From assembly GCA_007122185.1 (NCBI GenBank), contig SKUI01000229.1, positions 1-6,319 of the forward strand: 6,319 nucleotides of DNA, in the 5' to 3' direction. Origin of the DNA: Rhodothermia bacterium. Lineage in GTDB: Bacteria; Bacteroidota; Rhodothermia; Balneolales; Natronogracilivirgulaceae. Under the pieces are notes generated by a model that had not been told where the DNA came from, made no database searches, and was given only the letters and a program-made list of their open reading frames with translations. The position numbers and the translations under genes were made by a program. Position 1 is the first letter of the stretch; each line of letters starts with the position of its first letter. This document shows, one piece after another, positions 1 to 5,198 of the stretch.

Positions 1-310
1 ACACTTCGGTATTACCGTCGTATTGACCTGTAAAAGCAATCCACCGGCCGTCCGGCGAATAGCGCGGGAACACTTCATACCCTTCGTGGCTGGTAAGACG
101 ACGGGCCGTACCGCCGTTTACCGATACGCTGTAAAGATTTCCGGCATAAGAGAAAACGATTTGGTTTTCGTGGATGTCAGGGAAACGCAGAAGGCGTGTT
201 TCATCAGCTGCCTGTGCACTTGCTGCGGCGAACAAAGGCAGCAGCCATAGCGCCGCACAGACGGTCCACATGAAGGCAATAAAGTGATTGCTTTTTCCGG
301 TATAGTTCAT
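1..310 (-). CDS. Exported tricorn-type protease homologue, N-terminal part (runs off the left edge)
   Basis: Reading the minus strand from the ATG at 310-308 gives 103 uninterrupted codons to the window edge, so the gene is partial at its 3' end. Residues 1-34 form a signal peptide: a hydrophobic core from about 14 to 30 and a likely cleavage site after ASAQA (30-34). The mature start, with LLRFPDIHENQIVF, then GNLYSVSVNGGTARRLT and FPRYSPDGRWIAFTG, is typical of the first beta-propeller blade of tricorn protease homologues and TolB/WD40-like proteins. In full-length members this propeller is followed by a PDZ domain and an S41-type serine protease domain; neither is visible here, so proteolytic activity is inferred from the family. 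It probably acts in the periplasm on peptides. The upstream sequence has no clear Shine-Dalgarno motif; the Met at residue 14 is an alternative start but would leave a signal peptide without basic residues. A TolB-like or peptidase S9 propeller protein is the main alternative. Confidence 0.8.
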   Translation of the reverse strand, partial: MNYTGKSNHFIAFMWTVCAALWLLPLFAAASAQAADETRLLRFPDIHENQIVFSYAGNLYSVSVNGGTARRLTSHEGYEVFPRYSPDGRWIAFTGQYDGNTEV

Positions 311-431
311 GGTTTTCAATAATGGATTTGTATAAGACAGGTTTGTCGGGATGAATACGATTTTTCTTACCTTGATCCCGAAAGATAAAAAAACCGTGGT
401 GATCTAATTTATTTTTTTTGAATTTTCCGGC
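311..431. promoter_or_regulatory. Divergent intergenic region between the protease homologue and the HAD gene
   Basis: These 121 bp lie between two divergent start codons and must contain both promoters, but neither is convincing. The part next to the HAD gene is AT-rich, with an A-run at 384-390 and a T-run at 412-419. TAATTTAT at 405-412 is one mismatch from the Bacteroidota -7 box TAnnTTTG, but I see no matching -33 element at the right distance. On the minus strand TATACA (near 330-335) could serve as a -10 box for the protease gene, with only a poor -35. No operator or riboswitch is evident. Confidence 0.3.
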
Positions 432-1094
432 ATGGCGCCTGACAATCAAACCAGACTTGGCATCCTCTTCGACATGGATGGTGTGCTGGTCGGCAGCAAT
501 CCCGTCCACAAAGAGGTGATCCGCGCGTTCTGTACGCGACACGGGAAGAACATCAGCGAATCGTTCTTTCTGGAAAGCATATCGGGCCGCACCAACAGGG
601 AGTGGATCCCGCTCATTTTTCCTGACAAATCCATCCCGGAAATTGACCGGCTGGCAGATGAAAAAGAGCAGCTTTTCCGTGAGACGTTCGATCCCGCCGC
701 TGCCGTCACACCCGGACTTCTGGAATTCATCAAGGAATTGCGCAGCAACCGGATACCTATGGCTGTCGCCACTTCCGCACCCGAGGAAAACGCGGTTTTT
801 ATCCTCGAAAAACTCCGCATCACCTCCTGTTTTGATGCCGTGCTTCATGCGGCCCACGTCTCCCGAGGAAAACCACACCCTGAAATTTACATCAAATCAG
901 CTCGCGCCATTGGATTGGAGCCCGCACAGTGCGTAGTTTTCGAAGACTCTGTTGCCGGTGTTACAGCCGGCAGAAAAGCCGGAGCCCGGGTGATCGGCGT
1001 CACGGGAACCCATACCCGGGAGGAGTTGGGTGCCTGCATCAGGGTCATTGCGTCTTTCGAAGAAATTGCATTTACCGATCTGATGCAACTTTAG
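432..1094 (+). CDS. HAD superfamily hydrolase, beta-phosphoglucomutase-like (subfamily IA)
   Basis: This 220-residue cytoplasmic protein has the usual length for the family and all four HAD motifs. Motif I is FDMDGVL (13-19) with nucleophile Asp14 and acid/base Asp16. Motif II is ATS (113-115). The motif III lysine is Lys147 in GKPHPEIY. Motif IV is FEDSVAGVTAG (170-180) with Glu171 and Asp172 for Mg2+. The helical cap lies between motif I and about residue 90. Members transfer or hydrolyse phosphate on small sugars through an aspartyl-phosphate; whether this one is a mutase or a phosphatase cannot be read from the sequence. The residue that follows DGVLV, nearly always Asp in relatives (VDS), is Gly21 here. 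The ATG has no Shine-Dalgarno sequence, but no better start exists nearby. It is divergent from the protease gene and convergent with the DUF3347 gene, so it is probably transcribed alone. Confidence 0.9.
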   Translation: MAPDNQTRLGILFDMDGVLVGSNPVHKEVIRAFCTRHGKNISESFFLESISGRTNREWIPLIFPDKSIPEIDRLADEKEQLFRETFDPAAAVTPGLLEFIKELRSNRIPMAVATSAPEENAVFILEKLRITSCFDAVLHAAHVSRGKPHPEIYIKSARAIGLEPAQCVVFEDSVAGVTAGRKAGARVIGVTGTHTREELGACIRVIASFEEIAFTDLMQL

Positions 1095-1278
1095 TTCGAT
1101 GACGGTCCACCAGAAGCAGTCGGCACAGATAGCGCACCCGGACTTGAAGGACCGGCAATTATTCGCATTTGCACAATGCCGTACGCTGCTTATGGTACAA
1201 CGCTCCGCGGTACTGCGTGCACAATGTCCCGCGGTGCTTGCTCGGTGACATGAATACAGCGAGACTGGCAGGATGATG
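1095..1278. other. Convergent spacer between the HAD and DUF3347 genes
   Basis: This 184-bp region separates two converging genes. I see no strong rho-independent terminator: the clearest hairpin is GCATT/AATGC (1165-1169 and 1175-1179, 5-nt loop), and it has no T-run. The spacer holds degenerate 24-nt repeats, listed separately. A 49-codon frame from the ATG at 1099 to the TGA at 1246-1248 starts 4 nt after the HAD stop, but it has no ribosome binding site or recognisable domain, and I do not call it a gene. Confidence 0.4.
1171..1242. repeat. Three degenerate tandem 24-nt repeats
   Basis: Three consecutive 24-nt blocks (1171-1194, 1195-1218, 1219-1242) can be aligned without gaps. Each starts with G(C/T)ACAA(T/C)G, and blocks 2 and 3 share CCGCGGT. 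By manual counting, blocks 1 and 3 agree at 16 of 24 positions, 2 and 3 at 16 of 24, and 1 and 2 at 12 of 24. The repeat is therefore old or partly fortuitous. The period is eight codons, which makes an antisense reading frame show a cysteine every eight residues. Function is unknown; a decayed tandem duplication is the simplest explanation. Confidence 0.4.
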
Positions 1279-1788
1279 CTACAATTCAGCAATCATTTCG
1301 CCGCAATCCATCATCTCAGGACCGTGATATGGATTTGCAACACGGGAAGTCCGGCTCAGCCACACGACACCGTCATCGCCGTTGTGCGGACAATGAAAAG
1401 CGTACAGCTTCTCACCCGGATTTCCAAATTGCTCAACAAAATCCATCATCCTGCTTGAAAGATTTGCAAGTGCTTTTCTCTGTGCTTCGATGTTTTCAGC
1501 ATCCACAATATCGCCGGTAGCCTGAACCAGTTCCCCGCGGAATTCCAGCCACAAGGGCAGCTTGTCCTCAGGGAATACGGCATCCGGGGCAGTGCAAAAA
1601 GTTGTCTCAAGGCGTTCTGCCCATGCGGCAGCAAGATCCGAACGATTATGGACCAGGCCATCTTTTGTATTTATGTACTGTTCAATCATTCGCTCAAACC
1701 TTGCGGCAAAATCATCCTCCTGGGCGTGGACAACAGAGATACCTGATAGCAGAAGTGCGGCAAAAATCAGGGTTACGGTCTTTCTCAT
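1279..1788 (-). CDS. Exported DUF3347 domain protein, putative metal-binding
   Basis: The protein is 169 residues from the ATG at 1788-1786. A GTG two codons upstream (1794-1792) is possible, but the purine-rich GGAGAGG sits 5 nt before the ATG and would abut the GTG, so the ATG is preferred. Residues 1-23 are a signal peptide (MRKTVTLIF..., cleavage near HAQ), so the mature protein is periplasmic. The middle is helical, with the pattern YINTKDGLVHNRSDLAAAWAE (39-59). The end carries the DUF3347 signature: FHCPHN (131-136), VVWLS (141-145), NPYHG (152-156), MMDCGEM (159-165). In the family this domain occurs alone or at the C terminus of CusB-like efflux adaptors, and the conserved Cys/Met residues suggest copper or other metal binding; that is inference. 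Cys133 and Cys162 are kept, but the usual CPM is CPH here (His135). No efflux gene is next to it. It is divergent from the amidohydrolase gene and probably monocistronic. Confidence 0.8.
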   Translation of the reverse strand: MRKTVTLIFAALLLSGISVVHAQEDDFAARFERMIEQYINTKDGLVHNRSDLAAAWAERLETTFCTAPDAVFPEDKLPLWLEFRGELVQATGDIVDAENIEAQRKALANLSSRMMDFVEQFGNPGEKLYAFHCPHNGDDGVVWLSRTSRVANPYHGPEMMDCGEMIAEL

Positions 1789-1958
1789 ATTCACCTCTCC
1801 ATTGGGGTTATCGGTGAAACTATCTGATTGTAAGGAAAATGACCAGAATCCGGAGAAAAGAAAAGTTTTTCCGTATGTATTGATATATTTTTACATTTTA
1901 AACATACCTGGATCCTGAAATTATTACCCCACAATCCCGAAATCATTACCTAATTGCA
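1789..1958. promoter_or_regulatory. Divergent AT-rich promoter region (DUF3347 gene / amidohydrolase)
   Basis: These 170 bp separate two divergent starts. The core (about 1860-1910) is strongly AT-rich. On the plus strand TATATTTT (1884-1891), and on the minus strand TATGTTTA (1906-1899), each match the Bacteroidota -7 box TAnnTTTG at all but the last position. Neither has a well-spaced -33 TTTG, so both are tentative. The AT-rich core is framed by an exact inverted pair, GTATGT (1873-1878) and ACATAC (1902-1907), which could be a regulator site. Next to the amidohydrolase start lies a direct repeat, listed separately. On the minus strand GGAGAGG is a good ribosome binding site for the DUF3347 gene. 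Confidence 0.35.
1912..1950. repeat. Direct repeat ATCCYGAAATYATTACC, 22-bp period, just before the amidohydrolase ATG
   Basis: Two 17-bp copies, 1912-1928 and 1934-1950, differ at only two positions (T/C in each) and are separated by CCACA. The 22-bp period is close to two turns of the DNA helix, so the copies lie on the same face. The second copy ends 8 nt before the ATG at 1959. The ATTACC core occurs once more inside the coding start (1963-1968), though out of period. This spacing fits tandem operator half-sites or a post-transcriptional element in the mRNA leader. A small sequence duplication without function is also possible. Confidence 0.5.
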
Positions 1959-3695
1959 ATGAATTACCGAACTCTCTGCAAAAAATCTAAAGGCATCAGC
2001 ATAAGCCGCATGATTGCCATCACAACCCTGGCTATTCCGTTTCTTTTCTTTCTCTCTTCCTGCGAACGCCACACGCATGACATCATCATCACGAACGGCA
2101 CAATCTACGATGGAACCGGCGGCACGCCCTACAGCGGCGGCATTGCCGTGAATGAAGGCCGCATCACCCACATCGGCGAGCTACCCGACGGTTTGTCGGC
2201 GCCCGAAATGATCGATGCGCGCGGAATGGCAGTCACACCAGGGTTCATCAACATGCTCAGCTGGGCGGATGTCCCCCTGCTGCACGACGGGCGCTCCATG
2301 AGCAACATCAAACAGGGGGTGACGCTGGAAGTCATGGGTGAGGGATGGTCCATGGGCCCGTTCACCGACCGGATGGCCCTGGAACGCGAAGAGGATCAGG
2401 GGGATATTACCTACGATGTCACCTGGCGTACACTCGGCGGTTTTCTGGAGCATCTGGAAGAGCGCGGTGTGTCCACCAACGTGGCATCCTTTGTAGGGGC
2501 CACAACGGTGCGGATTTACGTCCTCGGCCGTGACGACCGCGCACCGGTTTCCGATGAACTGGCCAAAATGCAGGAACTGGTCAGGGAGGCGATGCAGGAG
2601 GGTGCCATGGGACTCAGTACCGCTCTGATCTATGCCCCTGCATGGTATGCCGATACCGATGAGCTCATTGCACTGGCATCTGCGGCCGCCGAATACGAGG
2701 GTGTGTATGCCACCCACCTGCGCAGCGAGGGAGACCGGTTCCTCGAGGCCATCGAGGAGATGCTTGAGATTGCGGAAGAAGCCGGGATCGCCGCCCACAT
2801 CCACCATCTCAAGGCCGCAGGGACCGAAAACTGGCATAAAATCGACGAGGTGATCGAACGCGTGGAACAGGCGCAGCGGGACGATCACAACATTACGGCC
2901 AACATGTACATGTACACTGCCGCATCCACCCAGCTGTCAGCGGTCGTGCCGCCGTGGGCCCGGGAGGGCGGACGCCGGGCCATGATCGAGCGGTTTCAGA
3001 ATCCGGTCATACGGGCCGAGATCATCCAGGAGATGGAACGGCCATATCCCGAATGGGAAAACTTCTTCCAGATGGTCGCTTCGCCGGATGATATCACACT
3101 GGTCGGGTTCCGGTCCGACCAGCTGAAGCGTTTCGTCGGCTGGTCACTGGCCGAAGTGGCCGAACTGCGCGGCTCGCCGCCATCCGAGACGGTGCTGGAT
3201 CTGATCACCGAGGACAATTCCGGCATCAGTGCAGTGTACCATCTCATGTCCGAGGAAAACGTCGAGAGACAGGTGCAGCTGCCGTGGATGACTTTTGGAT
3301 CCGACGGCGGGTCGATAGCGGCTGAGGGCGCTTTCCTCAACCGGAATCCGCATCCACGCGCCTATGGAAACTTCGCCCGGCTGCTGGGCCATTATGTCCG
3401 GGACCTGGGACTGGTTACACTGGAGGATGCGGTCCATCGGCTTACGGCGCTTCCGGCCCGGATACTGGGAATCGACCGGGAACGCGGCTACCTGGCGGAA
3501 GAGTATTATGCCGATATTGTCATTTTTGATCCGGAGACGATCCGGGACCATGCCACATATGACGATCCGCACCATTACGCCACTGGTGTCCATTATGTGC
3601 TTGTAAACGGAGTGACGGTGCTGCGCAACGGAGATCATACGGAAGCCATGCCGGGCAGATTCGTACGGGGTCCGGGCTGGCAGGAAAGGGATTGA
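1959..3695 (+). CDS. Lipoprotein amidohydrolase, N-acyl-D-amino-acid deacylase (D-aminoacylase) family
   Basis: This 578-residue protein starts with a lipoprotein signal: basic residues up to Arg17, hydrophobic 18-32, lipobox LSSC with acylated Cys35. Glu36 follows, so no Asp inner-membrane retention signal is present. The amidohydrolase fold then runs to the end: small beta-sandwich start (IIITNGTIYDGTGG, 42-55), VTPGFIN (92-98), TIM-barrel, and the closing segment HPRAYGNFARLLGHYVRDLG (465-484), LTALPARILGI (495-505), ADIVIFDP (518-525). Candidate metal and catalytic residues are His253 (YATHLRSEG), His280/282/283 (AHIHHLKA) and Asp449 (FGSDG). Family enzymes hydrolyse N-acyl-D-amino acids to the free D-amino acid. 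The normal HxH after GFID is missing: GFINMLSWAD (95-104) has Leu100 and Trp102, and the GNCG cysteine motif is replaced by GEGW (127-130). I recall a sizeable related group with an ML motif at this place, so this is probably a distinct subfamily, not a dead copy. Substrate is unknown. The ATG has no Shine-Dalgarno sequence. Confidence 0.85.
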   Translation: MNYRTLCKKSKGISISRMIAITTLAIPFLFFLSSCERHTHDIIITNGTIYDGTGGTPYSGGIAVNEGRITHIGELPDGLSAPEMIDARGMAVTPGFINMLSWADVPLLHDGRSMSNIKQGVTLEVMGEGWSMGPFTDRMALEREEDQGDITYDVTWRTLGGFLEHLEERGVSTNVASFVGATTVRIYVLGRDDRAPVSDELAKMQELVREAMQEGAMGLSTALIYAPAWYADTDELIALASAAAEYEGVYATHLRSEGDRFLEAIEEMLEIAEEAGIAAHIHHLKAAGTENWHKIDEVIERVEQAQRDDHNITANMYMYTAASTQLSAVVPPWAREGGRRAMIERFQNPVIRAEIIQEMERPYPEWENFFQMVASPDDITLVGFRSDQLKRFVGWSLAEVAELRGSPPSETVLDLITEDNSGISAVYHLMSEENVERQVQLPWMTFGSDGGSIAAEGAFLNRNPHPRAYGNFARLLGHYVRDLGLVTLEDAVHRLTALPARILGIDRERGYLAEEYYADIVIFDPETIRDHATYDDPHHYATGVHYVLVNGVTVLRNGDHTEAMPGRFVRGPGWQERD

Positions 3696-3887
3696 TCCTG
3701 TCAGGATTTACAATCCGCCATGCAGGTGGATAGACTGGTCGACGGATTGCGGCGGATGAACTTACAGGCAGACGGATGACAACATCTGGTAACAGGGCGC
3801 TGCCAAACCGCCTGGCCAAATGCCATGCTCATATCAGCTGTTTCAGAAGTGCTGCTTCAGATATGATTCGCATTCGGAAGTGCTGCT
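3696..3887. other. Convergent spacer between amidohydrolase and reductase genes, rich in inverted repeats
   Basis: This 192-bp spacer has no gene. A short hairpin ATCCT-GTC-AGGAT (3695-3707) starts at the amidohydrolase stop codon and is followed by TTA, at best a weak terminator. Two overlapping 7-bp pairings compete: CAATCCG (3711-3717) with CGGATTG (3743-3749), and ATCCGCC (3713-3719) with GGCGGAT (3751-3757). A further exact 7-bp pair, TCATATC (3829-3835) with GATATGA (3860-3866), encloses a small GAAG/CTTC hairpin and could end transcription of the leftward operon, although no T-run follows on either strand. Confidence 0.35.
3829..3866. terminator. Nested stem-loop, possible terminator of the porin-reductase operon
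   Basis: TCATATC (3829-3835) pairs perfectly with GATATGA (3860-3866), and within it GAAG (3846-3849) pairs with CTTC (3855-3858). It lies 22-59 bp beyond the reductase stop codon, in a convergent region where a bidirectional terminator is expected. There is no T-run, so a rho-independent mechanism is doubtful. Confidence 0.25.
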
Positions 3888-3892
3888 TCAGA
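3842..3892. repeat. 16-bp exact direct repeat spanning the 3' end of the reductase gene
   Basis: GAAGTGCTGCTTCAGA occurs at 3846-3861 and again at 3877-3892, with a 31-bp period; with the preceding TTC(A/G) the match is 19 of 20. The right copy covers the reductase stop codon (3890-3888); the left copy is in the spacer. Each copy contains a GAAG/CTTC mini-hairpin. Reading on in the reductase frame past its stop gives 14 sense codons and a second TGA (3845-3843), preceded by YLKQHF, which resembles the real terminus YLEQYL. The pattern points to a local duplication of the gene end. Confidence 0.6.
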
Positions 3893-5192
3893 GGTACTGC
3901 TCAAGGTATTCGTAATCCGGTGTCAGGCGGCCATTATGTACAATAACGGCACGTTTCAGTTCCGCCGGCAGTTGCAACCTGTCGAAAGAAACCTGGAAAT
4001 CGGCTCTTGACAGCTCGGGGATCCACGGCGACAGCAGCCGGCTGAAGTGTTCCGAAGATTCGCGCGGCAGTTCGCTGGGCAGGATATCCACCGCCATCAC
4101 GGCCACGCCCGGACCTTCAAAACCCATGGCATGGTCGCCGCTGGCCGGATCGTACACAAACACGGGATCCTCGATACCGGTGGCCTTTACCGTGCATTCC
4201 ACAGAGCCCTCGGGATCGCAGGTGATGTCGCCAATGACAGAGAGTCGAAGCGAGCCCTTTTCTTCCCGATTCCGGAGCCACTCCCTGGTCACCAGGCGCG
4301 GGTATTTCTCATCCCAGTAAATGCCATTCACCAGCACATCCACCGGCTCCAGGAAATGTTCAAAGCAGGATTCGTAGGCATCCGGATGCGCGATGTAATC
4401 CGCAAGATCGAATTCCTTCCCTTCCCTGTGCACCATGTAATCGGCCGGGATCAGGTTCACCAGGTACGCTTTGCGGGAGCCGCCGAGTTGTTTGCGGCCG
4501 TTATCTTCTGCAAGCCGGGCCGCCGGGATCTTTTCCACCGGCAGCAGGTCCATGATCTCCAGGGCTCCCTGTGCCACATTTCCGTCACCGGTCACGGCAA
4601 ACAGCAGCGGTCCCGCCCCCTTCGGCAGTCCGCGGGCTAGCAGCTCCTCCCCTGCCTGTTGGATATCCGATTTTGCCTCGTCCAGCGAGTCATAGGTTGC
4701 GGCCTGACGGATTATTTCAAAAGGATTGGCCTTTCCAAGTACCTTCAACCGCTGTCCCAGTGTCCAGAGTGTGTTGATCATACCGGCGATCCCCGCATGG
4801 CGCCCGAAGAAAATGAGGCGCCGCCCCTGATCGTCGAGTATGCGTTCGTAGTCGATCAGGCTGGCCCCCGCATCCATCAGATCCCGAAGCATCGGCATAT
4901 TCTGTGATTGTCCCTTGATCACATGCGAGAAATAGACATAGACCTTTCCCTTTCGGAAATAACCGACGGGCATCTCTTTGACGCCGAGTATGGTATCGCA
5001 GCCGGAAAGGTCACCGGTTACTTCGGCTCCGGCCGCTTCAAATTCCCGGTGTGTAAAGATGCGCTTGGGAGAGGTTTCCACCTTGAACGGGATATCATGC
5101 TCACTGGTCAGAAAGCGGATATCATTGGGCACCAGCGGAGTACGGCGCTCCGGCGCGTATTTGTCCTCGTGACGAATACCTGTTGTCTTCAT
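3888..5192 (-). CDS. Lysine-ketoglutarate reductase-type protein (stand-alone LKR domain of the saccharopine pathway)
   Basis: The 434-residue protein matches, from my memory of the family, the lysine-ketoglutarate reductase half of the bifunctional AASS/LKR-SDH enzyme along its whole length. The start IRHEDKYAPERRTPLVP (6-22) and YFSHVIKGQ (87-95) belong to the AlaDH/PNT N-terminal-like domain. LIDYERILDDQGRRLIFFG (112-130) and AGIAGMIN (133-140) follow. TGDGNVAQGA (201-210) is the Rossmann nucleotide-binding glycine motif. NGIYWDEKYPRLVTREWL (289-306), GDITCDPEGSVE (321-332) and FEGPGVAVMAVDILPSELP (358-376) complete the catalytic core. The family reaction joins L-lysine and 2-oxoglutarate with NAD(P)H to form saccharopine in the cytoplasm. 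No saccharopine dehydrogenase partner is in the window, so a pathway role, and even the substrate, is inferred. Its ATG is 6 bp after the porin stop, with no clear Shine-Dalgarno sequence, so translational coupling within an operon is likely. Confidence 0.85.
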   Translation of the reverse strand: MKTTGIRHEDKYAPERRTPLVPNDIRFLTSEHDIPFKVETSPKRIFTHREFEAAGAEVTGDLSGCDTILGVKEMPVGYFRKGKVYVYFSHVIKGQSQNMPMLRDLMDAGASLIDYERILDDQGRRLIFFGRHAGIAGMINTLWTLGQRLKVLGKANPFEIIRQAATYDSLDEAKSDIQQAGEELLARGLPKGAGPLLFAVTGDGNVAQGALEIMDLLPVEKIPAARLAEDNGRKQLGGSRKAYLVNLIPADYMVHREGKEFDLADYIAHPDAYESCFEHFLEPVDVLVNGIYWDEKYPRLVTREWLRNREEKGSLRLSVIGDITCDPEGSVECTVKATGIEDPVFVYDPASGDHAMGFEGPGVAVMAVDILPSELPRESSEHFSRLLSPWIPELSRADFQVSFDRLQLPAELKRAVIVHNGRLTPDYEYLEQYL

Positions 5193-5198
5193 GGGATG

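Noticed and set aside
204..878. Minus-strand 224-codon frame crossing the first intergenic region
   Set aside because: It is antisense to the HAD gene and out of frame with the start of the protease homologue. Its translation lacks any protein-family signal.
1099..1248. 49-codon plus-strand frame (MTVHQKQSAQ...) starting 4 nt after the HAD stop
   Set aside because: The position would suit a coupled small gene, but there is no ribosome binding site, signal peptide or membrane segment, and part of it is the degenerate repeat.
897..1292. Minus-strand 131-codon frame rich in cysteine (Cys every eight residues in part)
   Set aside because: It starts inside the end of the DUF3347 gene and runs antisense into the HAD gene. 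The cysteine spacing is a by-product of the 24-nt repeats, and no domain or ribosome binding site supports it.
2181..2888. Minus-strand 235-codon frame inside the amidohydrolase
   Set aside because: It is a shadow of the well-supported amidohydrolase and has no family features.
3695..3707. Hairpin at the amidohydrolase stop as a rho-independent terminator
   Set aside because: The stem is only 5 bp and only a short TT follows; too weak to call as a separate terminator.
3842..3892. CRISPR-like repeat-spacer arrangement
   Set aside because: Only two copies with a 15-nt gap, one of them overlapping a coding end; no array and no cas genes.
4047..4640. Plus-strand 197-codon frame opposite the reductase
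   Set aside because: It is His/Arg-rich antisense translation of a conserved enzyme gene, with no start signal or domain.
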